Origin: Cryptosporangium aurantiacum
Lineage (GTDB): Bacteria > Actinomycetota > Actinomycetes > Mycobacteriales > Cryptosporangiaceae
DNA length: 64,000 bases
Reading direction: 5' to 3'
Assembly: GCF_900143005.1 (NCBI RefSeq)
Contig: NZ_FRCS01000019.1
Coordinates: 1-64,000 of the forward strand
Shown here: positions 42,300 through 51,924 of the stretch, piece by piece
Layout of the letters: every line of letters begins with the position of its first letter
How positions within the stretch are numbered: position 1 is the stretch's first letter
Program-made: the position numbers and the translations under genes
Notes under the pieces: generated by a model
Told to the model about the DNA's origin: nothing
The model's input: the letters and a program-made list of their open reading frames with translations, nothing else
Database searches by the model: none

Positions 42300-43205
42300 A
42301 TGGGGATAGCCGATGGGAGTGGCGAGATCCTGCTACTGGGGCTCACGCCTCCGCGGCGAAGCGTCTCGCCGGACGAGGCGGCGCGGATCGCCGACGTCAC
42401 GCTGGGCCGGCTGGACGGGCTCGACCTCGACGGCCTGGTGCTCTACGACATCGACGACGAGAGCGACCGCAACCCCGAGCAGCGGCCGTTCCCCTACTTG
42501 CCGACGATGGACCCCGCGGTGTTCCACGCCGAGTACCTGTCCGCGTGGGAGCGGCCGGTCGTCGTCTACCGCTGCGTCGGCAAATACCCGGAGGCCGAGC
42601 TGACCGGCTGGCTCCGCACGGTCGACGCCGATCGGGTGCTGACCGTGTTCGTCGGCTCCTCGTCGTCGGTGAAGCCGGTGCAGACGCGCCTCACCCGGGC
42701 CCAGGAGCTGCGCGAGCAGTTGCGGCCGGACCTGCCGCTCGGCGCGGTCACGATTCCCGAGCGGTACTCGGCGCGCGGTGACGAGCACCTGCGGATGCTG
42801 ACCAAGCAGGAGCGCGGCTGTTCGTTCTTCATCTCCCAGGTCGTCTACAACGTCGACGCGACGAAGAGCCTGGTCTCGGACTACTTCTACGCCTGCGACG
42901 AGCGGGGCGTGGCACCGCGCCCGGTGGTGTTCACGCTGTCGGTCTGCGGGTCGCCGAAGACGCTGGCGTTCCTGCAGTGGCTCGGGGTCGACGTCCCCCG
43001 CTGGCTGGTGAACTCGCTGCAGCGGACCCCGGACCCGCTGACCGAGTCCTACCGGCAGTGCCTGGCCAACGCCCGCGAGCTGATCGACTTCTGCCGGAAC
43101 CTGGGGATCCCGTTCGGGTTCAACGTCGAGAGCGTCTCTATCCGGAAGGTGGAGATCGACGCGTCGGTGCTGCTGGCCAAGGAGATCCGGACGCTGCTGC
43201 GCTGA
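42300..43205 (+). CDS. Methylenetetrahydrofolate-reductase-like protein
   Basis: A 301-residue protein with a MetF-like TIM barrel: ADVTLGRLDGLDLDGLVLYDI, PVVVYRCVGKYPEAE, SFFISQVVYNVDA (equivalent to the substrate-binding Q of MetF) and PVVFTLSVCGSPKTL. It is divergent from canonical MetF and has no obvious folate neighbours, so it may reduce a related substrate or use another electron donor. The 3' end overlaps the convergent alpha/beta hydrolase gene by 68 nt. Confidence 0.65.
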   Translation: MGIADGSGEILLLGLTPPRRSVSPDEAARIADVTLGRLDGLDLDGLVLYDIDDESDRNPEQRPFPYLPTMDPAVFHAEYLSAWERPVVVYRCVGKYPEAELTGWLRTVDADRVLTVFVGSSSSVKPVQTRLTRAQELREQLRPDLPLGAVTIPERYSARGDEHLRMLTKQERGCSFFISQVVYNVDATKSLVSDYFYACDERGVAPRPVVFTLSVCGSPKTLAFLQWLGVDVPRWLVNSLQRTPDPLTESYRQCLANARELIDFCRNLGIPFGFNVESVSIRKVEIDASVLLAKEIRTLLR

Positions 43206-44562
43206 GCGCGGTGATCTCCTCGAGGTCCTCGGCGAGCAGGAAGCCCGCGTCCACGGCGGCGCGGGCCGCGGCCGCGAACCGGGTCAGGTACTCCGGCCGG
43301 CCGCCCGGGTAGCGCTCGGCGAGCCGGTCGGCGTCGAAGAACCGGGTCGAGCCGAACAGCATGGCGCCGCCGCCGCTCTCCTCCTGCCCGAGCCCGGACA
43401 GGACCGCGACCGGAACGTCCACCCAGGGCGTCCGGACGCCACCGCGGGCGATGCCGTCCTCGTCCAGGTCCAGCGGGCCCGGGTCGCTGGTGGCCAGCCG
43501 GGGGGCGCGCGCCGGCGGCTCGCCGCCGCGCACCCAGCGGTCGAGCGCCGCCACCGCCGCCTGCCCGACGTAGTGCTGCTGCGGGCCGCCGTTGACCGGC
43601 GCCGCGAACCGGACGCCGAACGGGTCGGCGGACGGCGTCAGCGAGCCAGCCAGCTCCTCGGCCGTGAGCGCGCCGGAGTCTCCGAACGCCGCCGCGATCG
43701 TGTACGTGTCGGCGTGCGCGGCGCCGGCCAGCTCCCAGAGCCGCACGCGGTCGTCGTCCGGCTGCCGGGAACCGATCGCCTGCAGCAGGCCGACGACGTC
43801 GGTCTCGGTCTGCAGGATCAGCACGGGCACCGGCACGTCCGCGCGGATCCGGACCGCACCGGCGCGGGTCCCGGCGTCCCAGCCGTCGAGACCCGCCGGA
43901 TTGCCCGGACGCCCGTGGATCAGGAACCCGTCGTAGACCTGCGCCGACCGGGTGATCGCGTTGACGTACGTGACCAGGTACGCCGCCGACTGCGACGCGC
44001 CGACCGCGAGTAACCGCTGCGGATCGAGCCCGCAGCGGCGGACCGCCCGGCCGGCCTGGGTGAAGATGTCGAACGCGTAGGCGTCGCCCGGGTGGTCGAG
44101 CGCGCCGTACCGCTCGGGATCACTCTGGACGAGCGGCGGCAGGCCCGGCGCCCACCCGTTCGGGCCGTCGGCCGACACCCGCGCCGAGCCCTGCCCGTCG
44201 ATGCCGCCGCGCTGCGCCGAGACGCCGACCCACGCGTGCCCGGCCCGGATCAGGTGGCGGTGGGTGGTCAGCCACTCGGCGGCGACGTCCGCTCCGGACG
44301 AGACGTTGAGCCACTCCACCATGACCGTGCCGCTGAACACCGCGGCGTCGACCGGCCGGTAGACGACCAGTCGCGTGCGGAACGGCGCGCGGGTGCTCTC
44401 GCGGACCGGCCAGTCGCCGTCGTCGGTGGCCGGTCCGGTGTGTTCGTAGGCGGTGGCCTCACCGGACAGGAAGTACTCGTCGGCGCGGTAGCCCACGGCG
44501 GCGAGGTCGAAGAACGTCGAGATCAGTCCGGTGCGGCCGGGAATCGGGCCGGTCAGCTCCAC
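43138..44562 (-). CDS. Alpha/beta-hydrolase-like protein
   Basis: A 474-residue protein of the alpha/beta-hydrolase-domain family. VGASQSAAYLVTYVNA has the G-x-S-x-S nucleophile elbow (Ser near 193-195); ILQTETDVVGL carries a candidate Asp and AGAAHADTYT a candidate His. No signal peptide. The last ~20 residues (SGSPWPAAPTRRSPPSG) are low-complexity and are read from DNA that codes the MTHFR-like protein on the other strand, which suggests an original stop was lost and translation now runs on. Substrate unknown. Confidence 0.82.
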   Translation of the reverse strand: MELTGPIPGRTGLISTFFDLAAVGYRADEYFLSGEATAYEHTGPATDDGDWPVRESTRAPFRTRLVVYRPVDAAVFSGTVMVEWLNVSSGADVAAEWLTTHRHLIRAGHAWVGVSAQRGGIDGQGSARVSADGPNGWAPGLPPLVQSDPERYGALDHPGDAYAFDIFTQAGRAVRRCGLDPQRLLAVGASQSAAYLVTYVNAITRSAQVYDGFLIHGRPGNPAGLDGWDAGTRAGAVRIRADVPVPVLILQTETDVVGLLQAIGSRQPDDDRVRLWELAGAAHADTYTIAAAFGDSGALTAEELAGSLTPSADPFGVRFAAPVNGGPQQHYVGQAAVAALDRWVRGGEPPARAPRLATSDPGPLDLDEDGIARGGVRTPWVDVPVAVLSGLGQEESGGGAMLFGSTRFFDADRLAERYPGGRPEYLTRFAAAARAAVDAGFLLAEDLEEITALSAAASGSPWPAAPTRRSPPSG

Positions 44563-44598
44563 GGGACTTATCGTGCCGTTCCCGCGGGCCCCGTGGGG

Positions 44599-45201
44599 CT
44601 ACTTCGGTGGGGCCGGTTCGAGAGGTTCGTCGTTGAGCGTGGTGGCGCCGGTGAGGTCCCACCACAGTGTCCCGTCGGGCCGCAGGAACGGTGACCACGC
44701 GCCGACCGTGCCTCCGGCGTCGAGGGCGTCCGCGACCGCGGTGAGGTAGGCGGTCAGCGACGGCCAGGCGTCGGCGAACGTGCCCGGGTTGTCGTGCGGC
44801 GCCCAGCCCAGCCGCGCCGGTTCCCGGCGGAGGTCGAAGACCTGCAGATCACCTTCGGCGTCGCCGAACGGTAACCAGCGCGGGTGCCACCACGGTTCGT
44901 TCTCCGGCCCGGCGGGGGTGAACCCGTCGACGTCCGGGGCGACGTCCATCCGCTCGCGGTAGCTCTCGACGATCCCGGCGACCGCCAGCGGACGCGCCTC
45001 GGGCAGCACGTTCGCCCATTCGGTGAGCCCGTCGTGCCTGCGTAGCGACTGTGTCAGCTCATTCGGGAAGGCCAGGCCCAACGCGGCTTCGGCGGCGGCG
45101 ATCGCGTCCGGATCCGCTGGGGGCGCCAGCACCGCGGCGCTGGCCGGGGCGTGCGCCGCCATCCAGTCCTCGATCCGGGCCCAGGCGTCGGTCACGGTCA
45201 C
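44599..45201 (-). CDS. SMI1/KNR4-family protein
   Basis: A 200-residue SMI1/KNR4 (SUKH) domain protein: AAAEAALGLAFPNELTQSLRRHDGL at residues 34-58 is the hallmark start, followed by WLPFGDAEGDLQVFDL and WPSLTAYLTAVADAL. In bacteria SUKH proteins often act as immunity proteins against toxins, but also stand alone as here. No toxin gene is adjacent. GTG start. Confidence 0.85.
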   Translation of the reverse strand: MTVTDAWARIEDWMAAHAPASAAVLAPPADPDAIAAAEAALGLAFPNELTQSLRRHDGLTEWANVLPEARPLAVAGIVESYRERMDVAPDVDGFTPAGPENEPWWHPRWLPFGDAEGDLQVFDLRREPARLGWAPHDNPGTFADAWPSLTAYLTAVADALDAGGTVGAWSPFLRPDGTLWWDLTGATTLNDEPLEPAPPK

Positions 45202-45299
45202 AAATCTTAAGGGTCCTCCGGATGGAGGACCCCGGGATCCATCGGCGGGCGGCCACCTGGTGCCTGCCCGCGACGCCGCGACCGGCCGAGGCTAGAGGC

Positions 45300-46208
45300 A
45301 TGCCAGCCATCACTGCACGCGGACTACGGAAGAGCTACTCCGGTCGCACCGTCGTCGACGGGATCGACCTCGACGTCGAGGAGGGCGAGATCTTCGCCGT
45401 ACTCGGCCCCAACGGCGCGGGAAAGACCACCACGGTCGAGATGCTGACCGGTGTCCGCCACCGGGACGGCGGTGAGATCAGCGTGCTGGGCCTGGACCCC
45501 GACCGCGACGGCGACCGGCTCTCCCACCTGGTCGGCGTGCAGCTGCAGGACTCCCAGCTGCCGGACAAGATGCGGGTCGGCGAGGCGATCGAGCTGTTCT
45601 CGTCGTTCTACCGCGACCCGGTCGACGGCGACGAGCTGCTCGAGCGTCTGCACCTCGCCGAGGCGCGCAAGCGGCCGTTCGCCGCGCTCTCCGGCGGCCA
45701 GAAGCAGCGGCTCGCGATCGCGCTGGCGCTGGTCGGGCGTCCGCGGGTGGCCGTACTCGACGAGCTGACCACCGGGCTGGACCCGAAGGCGCGGCGGGAG
45801 ACCTGGGGGCTGATCTCCGGCCTGCGCGACTCCGGCGTCACGGTCGTGCTCGTCACGCACTTCATGGAGGAGGCCGAGTACCTCGCCGACCGGCTCGCGC
45901 TGATCGAGGCCGGCCGGATCGTCACGGTCGATACACCGGCCGGCTTGATCGCCGACCGGACCGCGGGACGGCAGGAGATCCGGTTCCGCCTCGACGGTGA
46001 CGCCGACGCCGCAGCCGACGCGCTGCGCGCGCTGCCCGACGTCCACAGCGTCGCCGTGCAGGGCACCACGCTCGTGGTCACCGGCACCGGCGACGTCATC
46101 CTCGCCGTCACCGCCCACATCGCCCGCGCCGGGCTGACCGCCCGCGACCTGCGGGTCCACCAGGCCACCCTCGACGACGCCATGCTGACCACCGGGAGCG
46201 ACGCGTGA
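45300..46208 (+). CDS. ABC transporter ATP-binding protein
   Basis: A 302-residue ATPase: Walker A GPNGAGKT (36-43), signature LSGGQKQRL (130-138), Walker B VAVLDE with LTTGLDP where proline is replaced by leucine (usual LDEPTTGLDP), and the H-loop VTHFMEEAE. The C-terminal part (DLRVHQATLDDAMLTTG) is of the DrrA type. It pairs with the permease that overlaps by 4 nt; together an exporter of drugs or lipids. A two-component system follows, perhaps its regulator. Confidence 0.92.
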   Translation: MPAITARGLRKSYSGRTVVDGIDLDVEEGEIFAVLGPNGAGKTTTVEMLTGVRHRDGGEISVLGLDPDRDGDRLSHLVGVQLQDSQLPDKMRVGEAIELFSSFYRDPVDGDELLERLHLAEARKRPFAALSGGQKQRLAIALALVGRPRVAVLDELTTGLDPKARRETWGLISGLRDSGVTVVLVTHFMEEAEYLADRLALIEAGRIVTVDTPAGLIADRTAGRQEIRFRLDGDADAAADALRALPDVHSVAVQGTTLVVTGTGDVILAVTAHIARAGLTARDLRVHQATLDDAMLTTGSDA

Positions 46209-46960
46209 CCACCCTCGCAGCACACCCCCTGCGGACGCTGTTCCGCACCGAGATCCGCCTCTTCCTCCGCGAGCCGCTACTGCTGCTCTGGACCACCGGG
46301 CTGCCGATCGTCGCGTTCACCGTGCTCGCGGTGGTGCCCGGGACCAGCAGGCCCACCGACGTGCTGGGCGGCCTGAGCTACGCGCAGGTGTACCTGGGCA
46401 TCATCGCGCTGATCGCGCTCGCGCTGCTGGCGACGATGAGCCTGCCGCAGGTGCTCGGCAGCTATCGGGAGCGCGGGATCCTGCGCCGCCTGTCGGTGAC
46501 GCCGATGCGACCGTGGCGGCTGCTGGCCACCCAGATCGGCATCCACCTCGCCTGCGCGCTGGCCACGATGGTCGGGTTGCTGATCGTCGCCACGGCGACG
46601 TTCGACGACGGGTTCCCCGGCAACGTCCTGGGCTGGCTGGTCACCTACCTGCTGGCGGCCGCGGCGCTCCTCGGCCTCGCGGCGCTGGTCGCGGCGCTGG
46701 CGCCGTCGGCGAAGATCGCGAACGCGATCACCAGCATCCTGTTCTTCCCGCTGATGTTCTTCGCCGGCCTGTGGCTGCCGCAGCAGCAGATGCCCGACCT
46801 GCTGCGGACGATCTCCGAGTACACGCCGCTCGGCGCCGCCGGTCAGGCGCTGACCGCGAGCATCGACGGTCACTTCCCGCCGGTTACGCCGCTCGTCGTA
46901 CTGGCCGCCTACGCCGTTGTGTTCGTGGGACTGGCGGTACGCACGTTCCGCTGGGAGTGA
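46205..46960 (+). CDS. ABC-2 type permease
   Basis: A 251-residue membrane protein with six hydrophobic segments: about 27-44, 62-82, 109-130, 140-160, 176-192 and 231-247. GSYRERGILRRLSVTPMRPWRLL is the typical ABC-2 loop before segment three. The GTG start overlaps the ATPase stop (GTGA). DrrB-like exporter subunit. Confidence 0.9.
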   Translation: MTTLAAHPLRTLFRTEIRLFLREPLLLLWTTGLPIVAFTVLAVVPGTSRPTDVLGGLSYAQVYLGIIALIALALLATMSLPQVLGSYRERGILRRLSVTPMRPWRLLATQIGIHLACALATMVGLLIVATATFDDGFPGNVLGWLVTYLLAAAALLGLAALVAALAPSAKIANAITSILFFPLMFFAGLWLPQQQMPDLLRTISEYTPLGAAGQALTASIDGHFPPVTPLVVLAAYAVVFVGLAVRTFRWE

Positions 46961-47001
46961 GCAGGCGTTCAGAATGGGATCGACCGGGGATGGAGGCGGC
47001 A

Positions 47002-48231
47002 GTGAACGAATCGTGGACGAACCCGATGAGCAGGCAGGGGCTCCGGTGGATGCCGCTGGTGCTGCTGGCCGCCGCCTCCCTGGTCTCGATCGTCGACACC
47101 GAGCTCACCGGCTCCAGCCCGCGGCGGCTCGCGCTGACCCTCGCCGTCGCCGCGGTCGCCGCCGTCTGGGCCCTGGTCGCCCACCCCTACGGGCGGCTGC
47201 GCGGCAACCCGATCGTGTACCTCTCGGTTCGCGTCGTCCTCACGGCGATCCTCGTCGGGCTGAACCCGTGGTTCGGCATCTACACGTGGTACGGCTACAT
47301 CGAGACGCCGGAGTTCGTTCCGAAGCGCCTGATGTATCCGAGCATCGGAGCGTTCGCGCTGATCGCGGCCGCCAGCTACATCGGTGGTTATCCGACGACG
47401 CCCGTGCTGTTCGTGGTCTGGCTGGTGCTGGGCGCCGGCGGCTTCCTGCTCGTGCGGCTGATCACCGTCGCCGCGCTGAAAGCGAGCGAGAAGGAGCTGG
47501 AGCGGGAGCGGATGCTCGAGGAGCTGACCGTCGCCAACCGCCGCCTGGAGGAAGCGCTGACCGAGAACCGCGGGCTGCAGTCGCAGCTGATCATCCAGGC
47601 CCGCGAGGCCGGTGTGCTGGACGAGCGGGCCCGGCTGGCCGGCGAGATCCACGACACGCTCGCCCAGGCCCTCACCGGGATCATCCGCCAGCTGGAGGCC
47701 GCCGACCGCAGCGGCGAACTGACCGGCGGTGAGCGTCCGCACGTCGACCAGGTCGCCGAACTCGCCCGCGAGGGCCTCGCCGAGGCCCGCCGCTCGCTGG
47801 GCGCGCTGCGCCCCGGCCAGCTGGAGGGTTCGACGCTGCCGGACGCGATCGCCGACGTCGCGGGCCGCGCCGGGCTTCCGGTGGACGTGGACGTGACCGG
47901 TGCGGTGCGTCCACTGCCCACCGACCACGAGGTGGTCCTGCTGCGGGTGGTCCAGGAAGCGCTGACCAACGTGGGTAAACATGCCGGGGCCTCCCGCGTC
48001 GGCGTGACGCTCACCTACTTCGAGGACGCCGTGATCGTGGACGTCCGGGACGACGGCGTGGGCTTCCGGCCGGAGGTCGTCGGTGCCCGGACGGACGGCA
48101 CCGGCGTGGGGCTGGAAGCGATGCGCGACCGGCTGGCCCGAGTCGAGGGTTCGCTGGTCGTGGAGAGCGCGCCGGGCGAGGGCACCGCGCTGGTGGCCAC
48201 CGTGCCGTGCCCGGCAGTGGTGGCCGCGTGA
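47002..48231 (+). CDS. NarL-type sensor histidine kinase
   Basis: A 409-residue kinase. Five membrane segments (residues about 16-155), a short coiled coil (SEKELERERMLEELTVANRRL), then the HisKA_3 box with ARLAGEIHDTLAQALTGI (phospho-acceptor His) and a HATPase domain with EALTNVGKHAGA and GVGLEAMRDR. Start at GTG 47002 behind GGAGG. Its stop overlaps the response regulator start by 4 nt. Lies just after an ABC exporter, suggesting control of it, as in DesK/LiaS-like systems. Confidence 0.9.
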   Translation: MNESWTNPMSRQGLRWMPLVLLAAASLVSIVDTELTGSSPRRLALTLAVAAVAAVWALVAHPYGRLRGNPIVYLSVRVVLTAILVGLNPWFGIYTWYGYIETPEFVPKRLMYPSIGAFALIAAASYIGGYPTTPVLFVVWLVLGAGGFLLVRLITVAALKASEKELERERMLEELTVANRRLEEALTENRGLQSQLIIQAREAGVLDERARLAGEIHDTLAQALTGIIRQLEAADRSGELTGGERPHVDQVAELAREGLAEARRSLGALRPGQLEGSTLPDAIADVAGRAGLPVDVDVTGAVRPLPTDHEVVLLRVVQEALTNVGKHAGASRVGVTLTYFEDAVIVDVRDDGVGFRPEVVGARTDGTGVGLEAMRDRLARVEGSLVVESAPGEGTALVATVPCPAVVAA

Positions 48232-48854
48232 TCCGGCTGCTGCTCGTCGACGACCACCCGGTGGTGCGCGACGGCCTTCGCGCGATGTTCGACACGATCG
48301 AGGACATCACGGTGGTCGGCGAAGCCTCGGACGGTGATCAGGCCGTGGCGCGTGCGGTCGCCGAGTCCCCCGACGTCGTCGTGATGGACCTGCGGATGCC
48401 CGGCACGGGCGGGGTCGAGGCCATCCGGGAACTGCGCCGCCGCGGCGTCGCCGCGCGGGTCCTGGTGCTGACGACGTTCGACGCGGACGCCGACCTGCTG
48501 GACGCGGTGGCCGCGGGCGCCACCGGATACCTGCTGAAGGACGCGCCGGGTGAGGAGCTCGTCCGGGCGGTGCGCAGCGCGCACCGCGGTGAGGCCGTGC
48601 TGTCCCCCGCGGTCGCGAGCCGGTTGATGACCCGTGCCGCCGCACCCGCCGTCGCGGCGCCGACGCTCAGCAAACGGGAGCTGGAGGTGCTGCGGCTGGT
48701 CGCCGGTGGCGCGACGAACCGCGAGGCGGCCCGGACGCTCTTCATCTCGGAGACGACCGTGAAGACGCACCTGCTGCACCTGTTCGACAAGCTCGGCGTC
48801 CGCGACCGGGCGGCAGCCGTCGACGCCGCCCACCGCGCGGGCCTACTCGAATAG
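48228..48854 (+). CDS. NarL/LuxR-type response regulator
   Basis: A 208-residue regulator. Receiver: LLLVDDHPVVRDGL, phospho-acceptor Asp in VVVMDLRMPG, Thr in VLTTF and Lys in YLLKDA. LuxR helix-turn-helix: LSKRELEVLRLVAGGATNREAA and ISETTVKTHLLHLFDKL. Complete, unlike the broken homologue at 22825-23283. GTG start overlapping the kinase stop. Confidence 0.93.
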   Translation: MIRLLLVDDHPVVRDGLRAMFDTIEDITVVGEASDGDQAVARAVAESPDVVVMDLRMPGTGGVEAIRELRRRGVAARVLVLTTFDADADLLDAVAAGATGYLLKDAPGEELVRAVRSAHRGEAVLSPAVASRLMTRAAAPAVAAPTLSKRELEVLRLVAGGATNREAARTLFISETTVKTHLLHLFDKLGVRDRAAAVDAAHRAGLLE

Positions 48855-50168
48855 GTCCCAGCAGGCGTCGCGGGCCGCGGTGAGTTGCGGCGCGTCGAGG
48901 CCGTCGAACAGCCAGGCGTACTGCTCCACCGGCGGCGGCACCGGGGCGTCACGGATGCCCGAGACCGCCTCGGCGACCATCGGCGCGCCGCGGACCACCA
49001 CCAGGCCGGTCTCGAAGCACAGCAGCAGCGCGGCGTCGATCGTGTTCTCCGCGTGCTCGCGGACGTCCGCGGCGTACAGATAGCCGTCGTCGTCGGGCAC
49101 CAGGGTCAGCCCGGACGGACGGCCCCGCCGCCCCGAGGCCAAGAGGTTCGAGATCATCGTCAGGCAGACGTGGCGCAGGAGCGTCAGCTGCTCCGGCGTG
49201 AGCCGGCCGAGCACCGGCGCGAACCGGTCCGCGAGCGTCGTCAGATCACCCCGGGCGCCGCGGCGGCCGGGCCCGGCATGGAGCAGCCCGCTGAGGGTGT
49301 GGGCCGCGGTGGCCAGCGCGATGACCGCCTCGTATCCGGGGACGAGCGGTTCCGGTACCAGGAATTCGGCCAGCTCACGCGCGGCCTCACGTCCGCTCGG
49401 CACCGGGCGGCGGTCGGGTGTCTCGTCCGGCTCGACCGGAGTAGTCGGCGGTCGGGCCTCCGGCTGCCAGACGACGCTCACGTACCAGGCCTGCAGTCCG
49501 GAGTGGTAGAGCCGGACGCGGCCCCCGGCGCCGTCCCGCCACAGCGTGTACCGCGCGATCTCGCCCGGGCCGCTGTTCACCGTGGCGAGCCGCGGGACCT
49601 CGCCGAACGTACAACCGTAGGCGCGGAGCTGCGCGAGGTAGCCGGTGAACGGCTCGGACCGGCGCCACGTCGCGTGCTCGGCGTCGCCACCGGGCGTCCG
49701 TTCGGCGCGGACCAGCGTGGCGTCGGGCGGCACCGGGAACCCGTCGGGGAAGCCGGGCGGCAGGCCGCGGTGGTCGAGTTCGATCAGCGGCTCGGTGCCG
49801 ACGAACAGCTGGGCGTTCGGGTCGTTCTCGAAGGGCTCGGCCGGTCGCCGCCTGGGTTCGAGCCGCCCGTCGACACCGGCGCGCGCCAGGTGGTCCTGCA
49901 CGATCCGGACGATCAGCGCGGAGTAGCGGATCTCGTCCTTCATGTCGATACGCAGGACGGAGACGCCGTCCTCGTCGAGGACCGCGCACCAGTTCGGCAG
50001 CGACCAGTCCGGCTCGTCGGGGTGCGGGATCCGGCTGATCTCCTCCGCCGCGCTCTGTAGCGCGGTGCGCGCGGCGGCCGGGTCACTCGCGTCGTACACC
50101 GCCAGCGCGACGGCGGACGAGTGGTCGGCCACATAGGAGACCAGTGCCGGGTCGTCAACGGACGCCAT
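48843..50168 (-). CDS. Hypothetical protein, 441 residues
   Basis: A soluble, acidic protein of unknown family. The N-terminal half contains IRYSALIVRIVQDHLARAGVDG and a central block (RYTLWRDGAGGRVRLYHSGLQAWYVSVVWQPE) that looks like a beta-rich domain; the C-terminal half is helical (LTPEQLTLLRHVCLTMISNLLASG). No enzyme motif, signal or membrane segment. Start ATG 50166-50168. It overlaps the convergent response regulator gene by 12 nt. Confidence 0.6.
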   Translation of the reverse strand: MASVDDPALVSYVADHSSAVALAVYDASDPAAARTALQSAAEEISRIPHPDEPDWSLPNWCAVLDEDGVSVLRIDMKDEIRYSALIVRIVQDHLARAGVDGRLEPRRRPAEPFENDPNAQLFVGTEPLIELDHRGLPPGFPDGFPVPPDATLVRAERTPGGDAEHATWRRSEPFTGYLAQLRAYGCTFGEVPRLATVNSGPGEIARYTLWRDGAGGRVRLYHSGLQAWYVSVVWQPEARPPTTPVEPDETPDRRPVPSGREAARELAEFLVPEPLVPGYEAVIALATAAHTLSGLLHAGPGRRGARGDLTTLADRFAPVLGRLTPEQLTLLRHVCLTMISNLLASGRRGRPSGLTLVPDDDGYLYAADVREHAENTIDAALLLCFETGLVVVRGAPMVAEAVSGIRDAPVPPPVEQYAWLFDGLDAPQLTAARDACWDLFE

Positions 50169-50219
50169 CCCGCGATCCTGCCAGCAACCGACCCCGAGGC
50201 GCGGGGTTACGGTGGGGCC

Positions 50220-50642
50220 GTGGGCGATGATCGGAGCCGGCCCGCCCGGGTCGAGGACGTGCATGAGCTGGCGCTGGCCATGCCGCACGTCACGGTCGTA
50301 CCCGGCAGCTCGGGTAACCCCGTCTACCAGGTCGGCGGCAAGTCGTTCGTCTTCTTCCGCACGCGCCGACCCGACGCCGTCGACCCTGCGACGGGCGAGC
50401 GGTACCCGGACGTGATCATGTTCTGGGTGGAGTCCGAGGGCGACAAGCACGCGCTGGTCCAGGATGAGACGACGCCGTTCTTCACCACACCGCACTTCGA
50501 CGGGCACCCGTCGGTCCTGGTGCGGGCCGCCAGGCTCGGTGAGCTGACCTACGAGGAACTGGCGGAGGTGGTCCAGGACGCGTGGCTGTCCCGCGCCTCG
50601 GCGCGCCGCGCCACCGCCTGGCTGCGCGCCCAGGGCGCCTGA
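50220..50642 (+). CDS. MmcQ/YjbR-family protein
   Basis: A 140-residue protein: VEDVHELALAMPHVTVVPGSSG at the start and KSFVFFRTRR, then VLVRAARLGELTYEELAEVVQDAWLSRASAR, the typical YjbR layout. This family has a CyaY-like fold and is often described as DNA-binding; its role is not known. GTG start 50220-50222. Divergent from the 48843-50168 gene. Confidence 0.82.
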   Translation: MGDDRSRPARVEDVHELALAMPHVTVVPGSSGNPVYQVGGKSFVFFRTRRPDAVDPATGERYPDVIMFWVESEGDKHALVQDETTPFFTTPHFDGHPSVLVRAARLGELTYEELAEVVQDAWLSRASARRATAWLRAQGA

Positions 50643-50702
50643 CCCCGCGGGCTCGGCGGCGCCGCCCCTTCCGTGGTTCCGTGGCGGCACCGCCGCCCGG
50701 GG

Positions 50703-51821
50703 TTACTTCGGGGCCACCGCGAACGTGTTCACGTCCCGGCCGATGACCTCGGCCTTCCCGTCCTCGACCACCTGCAACGTCGCACCGGATGAGCGCCGGA
50801 TCCCGCCGGGCGCGACCGTGAGCGGTCCGGTCAGCTCGAGCACGCGCCGATCGCCGAGGTCGGCACCGTCCTGAGCCTTGCGGTCGGTTTCCTTCCACGC
50901 GTTCCCGCCGCGCTCGTACACGGTCGCCGCGGTCGAGTGCGTCGGGGTCTCCGGCTGCTCGGCGAGCTCCGGCCGGCACGGGATCGGCCCGGGGACGTAC
51001 GCGACGAACAGCTTCCCCTCCGCGTCGAACCACAGCCCGGCGACGAACAGCGCCGCGGTCGAGGGCGGCGGCGTCAACGTCACGGTCCCCCGCGACCGCA
51101 GATTGACCACGACGACGCTGTCGGTCGCCGGGCAGGTCGTGCCGGCCTTGTCGAGCGTGTACGCCAGCTGGGCGCCGTCCGGGCTCACGGTGCCGTTGAT
51201 CGGCACGCTCGTCGACTTCTCCTCGAACGCCACCGTCGCCTTGCGGTCGCTGCCGACCCGATAGACGGTCTTGGGTGAATCGATCGAACGGGCGGCGACG
51301 AAGTAGATCGCGTCACCCTTCGGCGCCCCGGCGAGCAGACCCAGATAGGTCGGCCCGCCGGACAGGTCGAACCCCGCCGGTAAGCCATCCGACTCGAATG
51401 CTTGCGGTTCGCCGCCCGCGCGCGGATAGGTATCCGGACCGCCGAGCGAGCCCTCGCCGACCAGGTCGGCACCGAGGAACGCCTGCGAGCCGCAGAACAC
51501 CGTGCATTCCCAGTGCCGGACGGGGTTGCCGGTGACCGCCGCCCGGTAGATCCGGCTCTCGCTGAGGTCGGGCTTGCCGGCCACCCAGGTCAGCTCCGAT
51601 CCGTCACCGGACCACTGCAGCGCCTCCGCGCGCCAGCCGGCCGGGAGTGCCGCGACCCGGGTGACCTTCCCGTCGGCGGCGCGCACCGAGACCGCCGCCC
51701 CGTCGGCCAGCGCGATCCGCGGCGTCGTCGGGGGCTTCGCGTCGGGCTCCGGGTCGGACCCGCCGCACGCTCCGGCTGCGAGCAGCAGCACCACAACCAC
51801 AACGGCTCGACTCCACGCCAC
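50703..51821 (-). CDS. Secreted lipoprotein with beta-propeller-like repeats
   Basis: A 372-residue protein. The signal peptide MAWSRAVVVVVLLLAAGAC ends in a lipobox LAAGAC (Cys about 19), so it is likely lipid-anchored outside the membrane. The mature part has repeated short beta units (VTRVAALPAGWRAEALQWSGDGSELTWVAG, VSPDGAQLAYTLD) like WD40/TolB propellers, and four cysteines that may pair. Start at GTG 51819-51821 behind GGAGG; the same frame is open upstream. Function unknown. Confidence 0.78.
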   Translation of the reverse strand: MAWSRAVVVVVLLLAAGACGGSDPEPDAKPPTTPRIALADGAAVSVRAADGKVTRVAALPAGWRAEALQWSGDGSELTWVAGKPDLSESRIYRAAVTGNPVRHWECTVFCGSQAFLGADLVGEGSLGGPDTYPRAGGEPQAFESDGLPAGFDLSGGPTYLGLLAGAPKGDAIYFVAARSIDSPKTVYRVGSDRKATVAFEEKSTSVPINGTVSPDGAQLAYTLDKAGTTCPATDSVVVVNLRSRGTVTLTPPPSTAALFVAGLWFDAEGKLFVAYVPGPIPCRPELAEQPETPTHSTAATVYERGGNAWKETDRKAQDGADLGDRRVLELTGPLTVAPGGIRRSSGATLQVVEDGKAEVIGRDVNTFAVAPK

Positions 51822-51924
51822 TCCGACCTCCGGAACCACCGACACCCGTGGTGGTCCATTGTGGCCCGCACCGGCGCCCCGGGGTGCCCGAACTCGCCCG
51901 CTGCCGCGCTTCCGGCCCGTGTCG

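Noticed and set aside
45750-45785. Leucine in LDELTTGLDP of the ABC ATPase as an inactivating mutation
   Set aside because: The Walker B acidic residues are intact and the proline is not catalytic.
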